Assembly: GCA_007922305.1 (NCBI GenBank)
Contig: ML677341.1
Span: 72,240,690-72,304,689 of the forward strand
Origin: Dermatemys mawii
Taxonomy: Eukaryota > Chordata > Testudines > Dermatemydidae
Length of the DNA stretch: 64,000 bases
Direction of reading: 5' to 3'
Shown here piece after piece: positions 11,064 to 22,515 of the stretch (the first letter of the stretch is position 1; every line of letters begins with the position of its first letter). Position numbers and translations under genes: made by a program. The notes beneath the pieces were generated by a model. It made no database searches. It saw only the letters and a program-made list of their open reading frames with translations, and had not been told where the DNA came from.

Positions 11064-11206
11064 ACTATTCAGTTGTCAGTATGGGAATTTAAAAGTGTCT
11101 CTTGTGCTGAGAAAACAAATGCTGAAAAATCATGAGACGCTGCGGCAGAATTTTAAATCTTGCTAATTTGTGATTAAGTTACGCGTGATTATAACATATG
11201 CTAGAG

Positions 11207-11556
11207 CAGAGGTTCTCAAACTTCATTGCACTGTGACCTCCTTCTGATAACAGTAATTACTACACGACCCCAGGAGGGGAGACAGAAGCCTGAGCCTACC
11301 CAAGTCCACCTGCCGCACGTTGGAGGGTCAATTCCAAAGCGTGGTGGGATCAAAACTTAAGACCAAGGGCGTCTGCCCCAGGCGGTGGGGGAGAGGGGGG
11401 CTGTAACCTGAGCCCTGCCACCTAGGGCTGATGCCCTCAGGTTTTGGCTTTGGCCTTGGGCAGGGAGGGTCGGGCTTTGGCCAACAAGTCTAATTCCCCA
11501 TTAAAACAGGGTCGCAACCCACTTTGGGGTCTCGACCCACAGTTTGAGAACCGCTG
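11207..11556. mobile_element. hAT-type MITE
   Basis: The ends CAGAGGTTCTCAAACT and AGTTTGAGAACCGCTG are inverted repeats matching at 15 of 16 positions. The body carries 'GACCTCCTTCTGATAACAG' and 'GGTCTCGACCCACAGTTTG'. The flanking 8-mers (TGCTAGAG / TAAAACAT) do not match well, so either the duplication has decayed or the ends are off by a few bases. Confidence 0.75.
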
Positions 11557-12223
11557 TAAAACATTTTCAGGAAAAAGTCTCCTAATTTCCACGGCACACA
11601 GAAATTTTCAAACAAATTGTACATTTCGATCAGAAGTTAGAGAAGAAGGAGGGGTCAAAAGAAGCCTTACAAGGGAACTCTCAATGCAGAATTTACTATG
11701 AAATCATTATCTTATACCTCCAAAATATGTGCGTATTTCCATTTACACTTACACTTACGTTTTGCTTTTGCAAAAAAAATAATTCCCTCTAGTAATCATC
11801 TCTGGAACTCACATTTTTTAATAGCTTACTTTTGCACAAGAGTAGGGCTCCAAGCATGTGCCAGGCTGTTGCTAACATGAAAATCCTGCCACTGGCCCCT
11901 TTCAGTACTAACTGCCCTTCCCCTCCCCCAACAGCTTGTATTTTTCTTGCAGGCTATAATCTATTAAAAGTGCATTATTAGCTGAGAGGAAAGTGGAGAC
12001 ATAGCTACTGACTGCCCAGGACTCCCAGGGCTGAACTATGTTTCATTCTATTGGCAAAATAAGCTTGCTAGAGTCTAACTCCAATATGGATACAGTGACT
12101 CTGAAGTGAAAACATCACACGCATGTGCACGAATACATATTTCAGTCTAACCTTTTGATCTTTGATTTCCAAGCAGCTGCATGCCCATTGTCAGAAAGCT
12201 GAATAAGTCGGTCACAGCAATTT
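11557..12223. other. No gene or repeat recognised
   Basis: Unique-looking sequence. The ORFs of 85 and 60 codons begin inside the MITE or are low complexity. Confidence 0.45.
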
Positions 12224-12231
12224 ATCTGTTG

Positions 12232-12571
12232 CAGCAGCTCTCAAACCGTGGCTCCGGACCCAAAGTGCGTCATGACCCCATTTTAATGGGGTCACCAGGG
12301 CTGGTGTGAGACTTGCTGGGACCTGGGGCTGAAGCCAAGTCCAAGCCCCATTGCCCAGGGTAGAAGCTAAAACCAGCAACTCAGAGTTCAGCTTCAGCCC
12401 AGGGCAGTGGGGCTCAGGTTACAGCCCCCCTGCCTAGGGCTGATGCCTTCAAGATTTGCCCCTTTCTCTACAGGGAGGTGGGGCTCTGGCTTCAGTCCCC
12501 CTTCCCAGGGTCGTGCAGTAATTTTTGTTGTCAGATGGGGGTCATGGTGCAGTGAAGTTTGAGAAACCCTG
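12232..12571. mobile_element. hAT-type MITE with 8-bp target duplication
   Basis: The element starts CAGCAGCTCTCAAACC and ends AGTTTGAGAAACCCTG. The flanks ATCTGTTG (12224-12231) and ATCTATTG (12572-12579) match at 7 of 8 bases, as expected of an aged 8-bp hAT duplication. Its interior ('AGGTTACAGCCCCCCTGCCT') resembles the element at 11207-11556, read in the same family. Confidence 0.8.
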
Positions 12572-12810
12572 ATCTATTGCCATGTATTCATGTGACCTAG
12601 TCATCAGGCCAAATCCAGCTTGTTTTACTCATATGACTTTAAAAGAACTACTCACGTGTGGCAGGCAAGCAGGACTGGACCAATAAGAACAAGGTTTGTA
12701 AGAGGATAGTGAGGTTACACCACCTTTCTTTGTGCACAATACGTAACTTTTGTGTCAGGCCTTGTTGTCTACAGTCAAAAAGGTTTGCCAGTATGACTAC
12801 ACTGGCAAAC

Positions 12811-12933
12811 CCTCCAGTGGAGATGCAGTTTATACCATCACAACAGTGCTTTTGCTTGTAGAGCTTATACCCCAACAAAATGAGCTCTACCCAAAAGCAC
12901 ATTTTTGCCAGTTTAACTGCATCTGCACTAGGG
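12811..12933. mobile_element. Palindromic MITE-like repeat
   Basis: 'CCTCCAGTGGAGATGCAGTT' (12811-12830) is mirrored, with gaps, by 'TTAACTGCATCTGCACTAGG' (12913-12932). The middle holds a second inverted pair, 'GTAGAGCTTATACCCCAACA' against 'AAATGAGCTCTACC'. No target duplication was found. Confidence 0.5.
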
Positions 12934-14733
12934 CTTTTGTGATGTGGAAACTTCCTTCTAGGAAAATACCCACCAACTCACTTCATACAGGCCACCAAAA
13001 AGCTACCAGCCAGATGGGAATGACTTTCAGTCACTACAAATCTGAGAACAAATTGGAACTGCTAGATGAAGGTCTCCATATACCATTCTTTCTGTTTTAT
13101 TTTTGTAATGTAAACGTGTCATACATCTAGAACCCTAGCTCCTTCCCCTCCATTTTTCAAGCAGAGCATGGAAACCCACAGTCTCACTTCTGTTTTCCTT
13201 GCTTTTCATCCTGCTTGGTGACTTGGTTTTCTCCTCCTGCCACATGCTCTCTCTCCACTGTTCCTCACTCCCCACTTCCTATCTGCTGTACTTCTTTCCA
13301 CTTTCTCCCCTCTGCTTGCTGCTACAATGATAGCATTAAACAAAACAAAAACTGAGCAAAGTTGGCAACAGTTACAAATGTGACACCAGGGATCTCTTGA
13401 TGCCAACTGGCAGAGGGCACTGGGTGTTCATAGGGTTTTACAGCAATCCTGTGGGTCAGGCATATGCATATTAGTTCTCCAAAGAGTGGCATGTAGCCCA
13501 CTGGTCATTATAATAATTTTTAAATGTATGTATAGGTAGTATTGAAGGAGTTATATCTATATTGGAAATTATGTTCTTAAAGCGTTTGGAACTGAGGTAA
13601 GTAATCAGAAAGTGATATGTCAGGCAGGTTCCTTTCACACAGCGGATAACAGACACTTATATATATCCCTGTCTGGTTATTGTGTATTGTCCACTTCACA
13701 CTGTGGGTCTATCTGCATTCTGAGCCACAAGCTAATCAAGAGTGCAAAATCAACAAGAAATGGCAAAATCTACAGGAAGGAACAAACAGCAGGAGGGTGT
13801 CCAGTTTATGACTAAATATCAAAGAACTGTTTTGATATATCTGGGATTGCAATAGAACGCCCAGGATGCTTTTACTTAGGCGATCAGCTGGCAGCGTGTT
13901 TTGTCTCATGAACGAGGGATCACAGCCAGACCTATCTCTAAAATACTGTAAAGATCTTTGGATGAGCAGTACTTAGATTGGAGGATATCTTGTTAATTAA
14001 GTCTAGGCTCTAGAATGACTATTATGATTTCATTTGCTATGGAACCATTTTGTTCCAAATGGAATCTTTGTTAAACAAACTTTTGCTTGTTTTCACTATA
14101 AACATATCTAAGTGCTGTGTGTTAAACAGCATGGTAATCTGAGGTGGAACTTTTAAGCTGGTGTGAACTGCTTCTTTGGGAGCAGTGAATCTGTGAATAC
14201 TGTGACTGTGCAGTGAACCCAAGACTGGATGCTCCAGGGAGAAACTCAGAGGATTCACGAGTTGCAGTGTGCCTATTGCTAACTTACAGAGGGACAGCGG
14301 AGTGTGCATAAGCTGAGGTGAGAGTGCTTGTCTTGCTTGTGGCCATAGCTAGGTGATGTCAACCACCTGCAGTTAGTCTGGCCTAGCTCCATCATAGTAA
14401 AAACTACAGAGTTTTGTTTCTGCAAGCATTGAACAGTGAGAAAGCTAATGAAAGAAAAGAAACTGCAGTTGTGTTTGTAAAAAGCTGTGTGTGTCACTGA
14501 CAGGCCGCTACTTGCTGTTCCTGAGATCTGTTTTTTTTTCTCTTTTAAACATCATTCTTAGATGATGAATCAGGGTGGAAAACAAAGCTGCCTTTCTGTC
14601 TGTGCCTGCACTTTTATTTTCCTTGTGCAGGAGTCAGAAGGCACTGGGGTCTGGGTTGGGTCAGGTGGGAAACAAGCCACCCCTCTTGGGCTTGGTGCAG
14701 GTTGGGTCTACTCCCTGTGTGGCGGCAGCTGGG
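12934..14733. other. No gene or repeat recognised
   Basis: Unique-looking sequence with short ORFs on both strands (up to 129 codons at 14614-15003, which falls in the GC-rich repeat that follows). No domain, splice pattern or promoter could be supported. Confidence 0.45.
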
Positions 14734-15085
14734 CATAGGCACTGACTCTGTGGGTGCTCTGGGGCTGGAGCACCCACGGAGAAAAATTGGTGGGTGCTCT
14801 GCACCTACCGGCAGTTCCCTGCCCAACTCGCTTCCACCTCCATCCCTGAGTGCACCGCATGCCCGTTTTTTCTCCCTAACTCCCAACGCTTGCGCTTCAA
14901 AACAGCTGTTTCCCGTGGCTGGGAGGAAGAGGGGAGGAGGAGGAACGCGGTGCGCTTTGGGGAGGAGATGGGGCCGGGGCAGGAATTTGGGGAAGTGATC
15001 CAATAGGGGCAGGGAGGGGGCAGAGTTGGGGAGGAGACTTTGGGGAAGAGGTTAAAATGGGGGCTCTGCCTCCCTAAATAGCCAG
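14734..15085. mobile_element. GC-rich palindromic turtle repeat, 'GTGGGTGCTC' type
   Basis: The left part reads 'CTGTGGGTGCTCTGGGGCTG', 'GAGCACCCACGGAGAAAAAT', 'TGGTGGGTGCTCTGCACC', a set of inverted 'GTGGGTGCTC/GAGCACCCAC' words. The middle 'CAACGCTTGCGCTTCAAAAC' 'AGCTGTTTCCCGTGGCTGG' then turns into a mirrored GAGGAGG-rich arm. I recognise this as a common palindromic turtle DNA repeat; the right end is not sharply defined. Several overlapping ORFs here are repeat artefacts. Confidence 0.5.
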
Positions 15086-15502
15086 GCGTGACCCCGCCCA
15101 CACTCTGCCCCCCAGTTACCCCCTCCCCACCGCTTGCTGCCCACTCTACATGCAACAGTGTGGCTCCAGTCCTCCCGTCCTCTTGCGCCCCAGGGCTGGG
15201 AAATCTGGGGCCATGCGCCTCCTGTCCTCCTGGCGCTCTGGGACTGGGGAGGCTGCCGCGGTGGTGGGGGCTCTGGCGAGGGTGGTGCACAGAAGGGGTA
15301 GGGCTGAGGGCTAGTCTCCCACAGCCTGCAGTTCATGCACCATCCGTGGTTAAAATGACTATACACAAAATATAGTTAAATTCACAAATACGAAATATCG
15401 GCTTACCCCCCTCTACTCTTTCTGATTTAGTTACTTGTAACTACAGTACTGTTTAATTGTGGTGACTTCCTACCTACTCTTAGTGGCTCCTTGGACCTGC
15501 CT

Positions 15503-15604
15503 ACATCAGGGGAATATTAATATTCCTCTGATGTAAGCAATATTAACATTGCAATATTAATATATATAATATAGCAATATTAATATTGCTATATTAATAT
15601 TGCT
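15503..15604. repeat. AT-rich palindromes (AATATTAATATT)
   Basis: 15503-15534 is a 32-bp palindrome with one mismatch pair around 'GGAATATTAATATTCC'. It is followed by repeated 'GCAATATTAATATTGC' units to about 15604. These could extrude cruciforms and may be the core of a decayed MITE. Confidence 0.6.
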
Positions 15605-17155
15605 AACAGTGATTCAGCTCCACTGGAGTTAGCAACTATATCTGCAGTAGGCAGGCAGCAGTCGACCCATCTTCACTAGAAATACCAGCACCAGTTGAGA
15701 TGAATCAGCATTAACAACGGTGGGAAATTTTTTTAAAACTCTCCCTGATGCTCATAAGAACATAACCTCATTCCCTTCACATGCAAACAGCCCACCCCTA
15801 CCAAAACATAAAATCCTCTCCGAAGTAGTATGGAAATATGACCTCTCCACAATTAAACACATGGAAGTGGGATGTTTAAGGTGAAAGTGTCATTTTTCAC
15901 TATGGAGAGTCTATGGCTACTTCATCCCTGCAATCAGAAGTGTGACTGCAGCTCGGGTAGGCTGCCAGCTAGCACAGTTAAAAATGACAGTGAATATGCA
16001 GCACCAGATGCTTCAACATATAGGAGCCTGCCCAGGACCCTGGTTATATACTCGCATTCCCAGCCCACGTGGGAGTCTGTCCCATTGTGTCTTCACTGCT
16101 GTTTTAAGCTGCGCTAGCTAGATTAAAGCTAGCATGGTTAGGGTAATGCCTTCCCAAGCTGCAATCACACCTTCCGTGGCGGTGTAAGCATAGCCTAGGT
16201 CTCCATCACATTTTCAGCAGGGTGTGTGTGTGGAAAAGAAGGGCGTGAGGCTGAGAGGAAGAGCAAATGAGAGACTCTCCTCCTGCTACTTACCAAGCTG
16301 AAGTTACTTTTTTTGTGTTTGTGATGTCCTAACCTGTTCCAAGATACAACTTTGCAACTTAATTGTAAGAACCAGCAGGAGATAAAGACTACACTGTTGG
16401 GAGGAGAGCAAATCTTAGGTTTAAATCTGCTATTTTAGCATTTATAATTCTGCCGCAAAGGATATGAAGGGGTAGGAAAAAGGGGGATGATGACAAAGAT
16501 GAATGGATGTAGATTTCCATGTGATATGAACCGTATGTTTCACTTTCTTTTTCCAGTATTAAAAGTTCATCTCTGTTAAAAATATCAGTTATCAATAGCA
16601 CATGATTGTCCCAAGGGAGCCTGAGTCACGTCCAGAGGTTAGGGACTGTCCTTTCTCATACAGTTGCAGATTTTGCCTCTCCCCCAGGAGGGATAGGATT
16701 GTTTGCTGTGGGTTGTGGGAACAGAGGAGACAGGAGCCTGAAGTGGGGAAATATAGTAAGCAGAGGCTGAATGAGCTCTGCACTGCAGAGAGATGGCTCC
16801 AGCTGCAGGGGAACTTTGAAGAACTTTGTCAAGCTGAGCCCTTTTGAGCTAAGGCCAATTTGGTTCCCTCCTGCCAGTCAGCCCTGCAACCAGTGTCAGC
16901 CTCTGCGTTTTCTCCTTCTCTTCCCTTTCCCCACCCTCTGCCCCTAAGGTGGAGCTGCACAGGAAGAGCAGTCTGCAGGGGAACAACCTGCACTCCACTG
17001 TGTGAAGGAAAGGGTTTCCTTCTGGTTCTTGCACAATACAACTTAACATTCTATTTAATGACTTTAACACAGTCCTTAAAGAAGTGGATTATATACAGTT
17101 GTGTGATAGCTCTGAATTGCTCGATACTGTTTCTCCTTTAGGTTTTTGACACCAA
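15605..17155. other. No gene recognised
   Basis: Unique-looking sequence. Around 16100-16200 there are 'GCTAGATTAAAGCTAGCATG' and 'GGCGGTGTAAGCATAGCC' words like MITE fragments. The ORFs (81 codons at 15872 and 16602) have no recognisable domain. Confidence 0.4.
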
Positions 17156-17163
17156 GGCTGGCT

Positions 17164-17458
17164 CAGTAGCGTAGCTAGGGGGGATCAGGGGGAGCGGCCG
17201 CTCCCCACGAAGCCAAAAATCCCAAAGTGGCGCCTTTTCAAGATACCACTGAAATACCACCAAAAGAAGCAGCATTCTTTCAGCGGCATTTCAGCAGACA
17301 TACGAGCTTCTCAGCTTTATCCAGCGGCGGCATTTCGGCGGCAGCTCCATGAGTCCAGATTTTTTTTCTTTTGCGCCGTATGCGGAGCCGGCCCTGGAAG
17401 TGGTACCTTTTTTTGGGGTGCTCGCTCCCCCTGCTGTTCACACCTGGCTGCGCCCCTG
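17164..17458. mobile_element. hAT-type MITE with 8-bp target duplication
   Basis: It begins CAGTAGCGTAGCTAGG and ends CCTGGCTGCGCCCCTG; these are inverted repeats (13 of 16). The flanks GGCTGGCT (17156-17163) and GACTGGCT (17459-17466) match at 7 of 8 bases. The interior contains 'GGCGGCATTTCGGCGGCAGC' repeats typical of this turtle family. Confidence 0.75.
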
Positions 17459-17466
17459 GACTGGCT

Positions 17467-18087
17467 CACACAAGTGCTGCTGAATCTCCAGCAGAAGGGG
17501 GTCTCAAATCCAGCAGGGAGTGGGACATCTTGAAATTCTAGTCTGATGTTTACTGCTCTTGCTCCAGTGCTGGAACAATATGAATGGCTTTGTCCTGATT
17601 AAAGAGCTATGTGTGATAACTTGAGCCTCCCAGGGAATCTTTCCTTTTACTCTAGACCTGGTTGGAGTTATTTCCCCCTTTAACTTGACAAGAAACCTCT
17701 ATCTACTACTCATATAGCTCCCAATACAATCACCAGTCCCAGCATGTAAACACTACCTATCCTCCAACCTGAACTACGACTGAATTTCCCCCCATTCTGT
17801 TCCCTGCAGCAGGCACAGAAAAACAGTTTGGTGCAGATGAAGATCAGAAGGCTTGCCCATTGAAGCCTGAAGTATGCATTGGGGAATCAATAGACTAGCT
17901 TTTTCAAAAGCTCCAGGTTTGCTCAGTGTAGCCAGTGTAATTCCATCATAAACACAATGCATAAAACAAATGATCTATCCTGAAAATCTGCCAACCAAGG
18001 TCTTGGATCCTAGGAGTTACTTTTTGAAAATATTTTAAAACGACTGGATGGCTTTGTGACAGAGGCAACACATGGGGAACAGGGGGT
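17467..18087. other. No gene or repeat recognised
   Basis: Unique-looking sequence with only short, unconvincing ORFs. Confidence 0.45.
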
Positions 18088-18095
18088 GCAGGGTC

Positions 18096-18265
18096 AGGGC
18101 CAGCTCTAGCTTTTTTGCTGCACCAAGAACACAACTGCCCAAGAAAAAAAAAAAAGCTGCCCCTTGAAATATGCCACCCCAAAAATGGCCAGAATGCCGC
18201 CCCTTGAAATCTGCCGCCCCAAGCATGTGCTTCTGCTTCCTCTGCTGGTACCTAGAGCCAGCCCT
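18096..18265. mobile_element. Short hAT-like MITE
   Basis: The ends AGGGCCAGCTCTAG and CTAGAGCCAGCCCT are inverted repeats (12 of 14). The flanking 8-mers GCAGGGTC and CTAGGGTC match at 6 of 8. The inside carries 'GCCGCCCCTTGAAATCTGCC' repeated and an A12 run. Confidence 0.55.
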
Positions 18266-18763
18266 CTAGGGTCATGTACCTCCCCCAGATTTGCTGCTTG
18301 CTGAAGCCAACTGCCCTCACTCTGCCCCCCTCCTTCATCTGCAGACATGGGTAGTCTCTGATTTGTGGATGGTGTGAACGAGATATAGAGTCTTTTATAT
18401 CTAGGGGCATATCTACACTTGCAAAGTTACAGTGCTGGCAATTACAGCACTGCTCAGAGAGCGCATAAGGGAAACCGCTGTTTTGTGTTCACACTGACAG
18501 TTGCCTGCACAATAGCACGTTCACACTTGCAGCGCTATTCAGAGTGGAGCACTCTGGGCAGCTATCCCACAGAGCACCTCTTTCTCTTTTGCCGCTAAGA
18601 CTTGTGCGAAGGCAGAGGGGGGTCGCAGGGTATCCTGGGTCCAGTCCCAATGCTCTGTGAGGCATTGCTTCGCATCCCATCAATCCCTGTGCTTCCATCC
18701 ACATTTGGTGCCATTTTTTAACGGTTTGTGTACTGTGTGCTCGGTCTCTTTTGGGCTGCAGGA

Positions 18764-18902
18764 ATGGATCCCGAATTTCTGGCCAGTATGCTGCTCGCTC
18801 TGACCAACATGTCACGAGTGACAATGGAGTTATTCCTTAAACTACAAAGGCAAAAGGAGTGTGACATTGATCTCGTCATGCATAGTAGCTACGACACAAG
18901 AT
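18764..18902 (+). pseudogene. Harbinger transposase, N-terminal segment (before the Penelope insertion)
   Basis: The frame opens at ATG 18764 with MDPEFLASMLLAL and runs to SSYDTRLLV, where the Penelope element starts. The reading continues after the insertion at 20795 through the duplicated target (codons for RLLV, then AFMEVL). The N-terminal region of PIF/Harbinger transposases is poorly conserved, so identity rests on continuity with the downstream part. Confidence 0.6.
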
Positions 18903-19144
18903 TGCTTGTCAAGAATCAGAGGGGTAGCCGTGTTAGTCTGGAATTGCAGAAGTGACAAAGAGTCCTGTGGCACCTTAAAGACTAACTGAAATTTTTTCAG
19001 AGCATGAGCTTTCGTGGGCTAATACCCACTTCGTCGGATGCATGCAGTGGAAGTATCCAGGGGCAGGTATAAATAGGTAGGCAAGAACCAGGTGGGAGAT
19101 AACAAGGTTAGTCCAATCAGGCTGAACCAGCTTGTTATCTCTAA

Positions 19145-20289
19145 TCAGGGAGGGTGAGGTGTTCCTCTAGCAGCTGAACTGGAGGTGTGAATAGCGAGAG
19201 AAGAAAAGCTGCTTTTGTAGTTAGCTAGCCATTCAAAATCTCTATTCAGTCCCAAATTGATTGTGTCAAATTTGCAAATGAATTGCAGCTCTGCAGTCTC
19301 TCTTTGCAGTCTGGACTTGAAGTTTTTTTGCTGCAAAATGCTGACCTTTAAATCTTCTATGGTGTGTCCGGTGAGGTTGAAGTGCTCTCCTACAGGTTTT
19401 TGAATATTGCCATTCCTGATATCTGATTTGTGTCCATTTATCCTTTTTCGTAGGGACTGTCCAGTTTGGCCGATGTACATAGCAGAGGGACATTGCTGGC
19501 ACATAATGGCGTATATTACATTGGTAGATGTGCAGGTGAATGAACCAGTGATGGTGTGGCTGATCTGGTTTGGTCCTGTGATGGTGTTGCTGGTGTAGAT
19601 GTGTGGGCAGAGTTGGCATCGAGGTTTATTGCATGGATTGGTTCCTGAGTTAGAGTTATTATGGCACGGTGTGCTGTTGCTGATGAGAATATGCTTGAGG
19701 TTGGCAGGTTGTCTGTAGGCCAGGACTGGCCTGCCTCCCAAGGCCTGTGAAAGAGAGGGATTGTTGTTCAGGATGGGTTGTAGATCACTGATGCATTGGA
19801 GAGGCTTTAACTGAGGACTGTAGGTGATGGCCAGTGGTGTTCTGTTGTTTTCTTTCTTGAGCTCATCTTGCGGCAGCAGGCTTCTGGGTACATGTCTGGC
19901 TCTGTTGATCTGTGTCCTTATTTCCTTGTGCGGGTATTGTAGTTTTGAGAAAGCTTGGTGGAGATCTTGTAGGTGTTGGTCTCTGTCTGAGGGGTTGGAG
20001 CAAATACGATTGTACCTCAGTGCTTGGCTGTAGACAATGGATCGTGTGGTGTGCCCGGGGTGGAAGCTGGTGGCATGAAGGTAGGCATAGCTGTCAGTAG
20101 GTTTTCGGTATAGGGTGGTGCTGATGTGGCCGTCATTAATTTGCACCGTGGTGTCCAGGAAGTGGACCTCCTGTGTAGACTGGTCCAGGCTGAGGTGGAT
20201 GGTGGGGTGGAAGCTGTTGGAATCATGGTGGAATTCTTCCAGAGTTTCTTTCCCATGGGTCCAGATGATGAAGATGTCATCAATGTAGC
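19145..20289 (-). CDS. Penelope-like reverse transcriptase C-terminus plus GIY-YIG endonuclease (5' part in gap)
   Basis: An uninterrupted frame of about 381 codons starts at the gap edge and ends at the stop near 19145. It opens with the RT catalytic motif C, YIDDIFIIW, then the thumb region. Next is a Cys pair (PRCQLCPH) that fits the PLE linker finger. The endonuclease follows: VIYAIMC and MYIGQTG form the GIY-YIG pair, then RKRINGH (catalytic Arg and His) and VGEHFNLTGH (metal-binding Glu). PLEs copy themselves by target-primed reverse transcription using this nuclease. Copy A has lost one Ile codon relative to copies B and C (QCISD against QRIISD), but the frame is intact. Its RT motifs A and B would fall in the gap, so completeness cannot be judged. 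Confidence 0.85.
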
Positions 20290-20689
20290 NNNNNNNNNNN
20301 NNNNNNNNNNNNNNNNNNNNNNNNNNNNNNNNNNNNNNNNNNNNNNNNNNNNNNNNNNNNNNNNNNNNNNNNNNNNNNNNNNNNNNNNNNNNNNNNNNNN
20401 NNNNNNNNNNNNNNNNNNNNNNNNNNNNNNNNNNNNNNNNNNNNNNNNNNNNNNNNNNNNNNNNNNNNNNNNNNNNNNNNNNNNNNNNNNNNNNNNNNNN
20501 NNNNNNNNNNNNNNNNNNNNNNNNNNNNNNNNNNNNNNNNNNNNNNNNNNNNNNNNNNNNNNNNNNNNNNNNNNNNNNNNNNNNNNNNNNNNNNNNNNNN
20601 NNNNNNNNNNNNNNNNNNNNNNNNNNNNNNNNNNNNNNNNNNNNNNNNNNNNNNNNNNNNNNNNNNNNNNNNNNNNNNNNNNNNNNNNN
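20290..20689. other. Assembly gap, 400 N
   Basis: Exactly 400 unknown bases, inside Penelope copy A between its RT coding part and the inverted tail. The round number suggests a fixed placeholder, so the real length is unknown. ORFs drawn across it are meaningless. Confidence 0.95.
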
Positions 20690-20794
20690 ACTTCCACTGC
20701 ATGCATCCGACGAAGTGGGTATTAGCCCACGAAAGCTCATGCTCTGAAAAAAATTCAGTTAGTCTTTAAGGTGCCACAGGACTCTTTGTCACTT

Positions 20795-21799
20795 CAAGAT
20801 TGCTTGTGGCATTCATGGAGGTGCTGATCACAGTGGAACGGCGCTTTTGGGGCTTGGGAAACAAGCACTGAGTGGTGGGATCAAATTGTGATGCATGTCT
20901 AGGATAACAAGCAGTGGCTACAGAACATTCGCATGAGAAAAGCCACATTCATGGGACTGTGTGATGAGCTCGCCCCAGCCTTGTGGTGCAAGGATACAAG
21001 AATGAGAGCTGCCCTTTCACAGGAGAAGCACGTGGCAATAAAATGTGGAAGCTGGCTACTCTGGACTGCTACCGATCAGTCGCTAACCAGTTCGGAGTGG
21101 GAAAGTCGACCGTTGGAGGCATGTTGATGGAAGTGTGCAGGGCCATTAATCACATCCTGCTCCAAAAGACCATGACTCTGGGCAACGTTCCTGACATTGT
21201 GGATGGCTTTGCACAAATGGGCTTCCCTAACTGCGGAGGGGAGATAGAGGGCACACACATTTTAATTCTGGCTCCAAACCACCTAGCTACCAAGTACATT
21301 AATTGCCAGGGGTATTTCTCAATGGTTCTCCAGGCACTTGTGCATCTCCGTGGGCGTTTCACATACATTAACACAGGCTGGTCCAGAAAGATTCATGATG
21401 CATGCATCATTCAGAACACTAGCCTTTTAAAGAAACTGCAAGCAGGGACTTCCTTCCCGGACCAGAAGATCACTATAGGGGAAGTTGAAATGCCCATTGT
21501 AGTCCAGGGAGATCCCGCCTACCCCTTAATGCCATGGCTCATGAAGCCAGACATGTGGCAACTTGATAGCAGCAAGGAGTGGTTCACTGACCAAGTGCAG
21601 AATGACTGTGGAGTGTGCATTTGGCCATTTAAAAACCTGTTGGTGCTGCCTCTGTGGGAAGCTGGACATGGACGATGACAATATTCCTATGCTTATAGCT
21701 GTGTGCTGTATGCTCCATGATATTTGTGAAGGGAAGGGTGTGAGCTTCACTCAGGGCTGGAGTGCAGAGGCTCAGCACCTGGATGCTGAGTTTGAATAG
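20795..21799 (+). pseudogene. PIF/Harbinger (DDE_Tnp_4, HARBI1-like) transposase, broken
   Basis: After the Penelope insertion the transposase resumes: RKATFMGLCDELAP, CYRSVANQFGVGKSTVGG, then the DDE core GGEIEGTHI, INCQGYFSMVLQALV, RKIHDACIIQNTSLL, GDPAYPLMPWLMKP and VECAFGHLK. The family's first catalytic Asp (usually GAIDGTHI) is Glu here; the second Asp (HDA) and the Glu of VECAF are present. The frame changes at least three times (near 20868, 21045 and 21590). It ends at a stop near 21799. Harbinger transposases cut and paste DNA with a partner Myb-like protein. Dead copy; no sign of host recruitment. Confidence 0.85.
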
Positions 21800-22140
21800 C
21801 CAGAGACGGGGGCTATTAGAGGGACATAGCATGGGGCCATAAGGATCAGGGATGCCTTGAGGCAGTAATTTGAAGCTGACAGCCACTAATTTTGGTGCTC
21901 AGGATTGCAGTGCTTATAGTGCTAGGAGGTGATTGGTGCACATGATGCAAGAAGGGGCCTTAACATTATTGTATGTTGCTTTGCAGTGCTATTTTTGCTT
22001 TCACTTAATAGAATAAAGATTGCTTCCAAACAAATGCAATTCTTTTATTAAAAGACAACAGCTGGAGAAGAGAGTCAAAATAAAGAATTCATAAGTTGGG
22101 GTGGGGGGAGGGAGGGCGGGTGTTGTGGGAAGGGAAGTTC

Positions 22141-22515
22141 TCAAGAGAGAAGGGGTCCCGGACAGCTACAGATTTGTGTATGCCCAGGGATCATACCCAA
22201 CCTTCTCCTTTGGAGTACAGTGCACCTGGTGCTGTACTTCAGCAGGGCCAAACTGCAGATGGATGGGCGTTGAGTGCAGTGGGTAGTGGGAATCCACACT
22301 GCTGGACTGTGAGGAGGGAGGAGTGGAATGCTGTGGGTAGAGACTGGAGCCAGGAGGTTAAGAGTGTGTTGGCGATGGAGGTGGGGGGTGCACGGGAAAG
22401 AGTTTTGCAACAGCGGCTGCAGGGGAGGGTGGGTGCGGAGCTGCTCGCTTTGAAGAGCTAGAATCACCTGGCGCGTGTCCACTTGGCGTTCCATAACTGC
22501 TAGGAGCCGCTCCAT
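22141..22515 (-). pseudogene. Harbinger second protein (Myb/SANT-like), C-terminal remnant
   Basis: The minus-strand frame begins MERLLAVMERQVDTRQVIL and continues ALQSEQLRTHPPLQPLLQ, which matches the C-terminal coiled region of the Myb-like protein carried by turtle Harbingers as I recall it. The N-terminal DNA-binding part is missing: the element ends about 220 bp further on. It lies tail to tail with the transposase, the usual Harbinger layout. Confidence 0.6.

Larger units (their letters stand above)
18910..20794 (-). mobile_element. Penelope-like element, copy A (foldback 5' end, contains a gap)
   Basis: Flanked by a 13-bp duplication, CAAGATTGCTTGT, at 18897-18909 and 20795-20807. Reading on the minus strand, it has RT and GIY-YIG endonuclease coding sequence (20289 to 19145), a ~230-bp 3' tail ending at 18910, and, beyond the 400-N gap, an inverted copy of that tail (20690-20794). 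The two tails face each other as in a hairpin. The tail contains 'CATCCGACGAAGTGGGTATT' and 'AAGGTGCCACAGGACTCTTT'. Confidence 0.85.

Noticed and set aside
14614..15375. Overlapping ORFs of 70-161 codons on both strands
   Set aside because: GC-rich palindromic repeat; frames are open on both strands and no domain is recognisable.
20126..20280. Plus-strand ORFs over the Penelope coding region (also 19407-19598, 19824-20100, 29075-29287)
   Set aside because: Mirror frames of the minus-strand RT/endonuclease gene, without family signatures.
19145..20740. ORFs drawn across the N gap (531, 229, 199 and 140 codons), and those at 45348-45788 and 57726-58246
   Set aside because: The N run is treated as coding. 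Only the known sequence on the left of the first gap (19145-20289) supports a protein.
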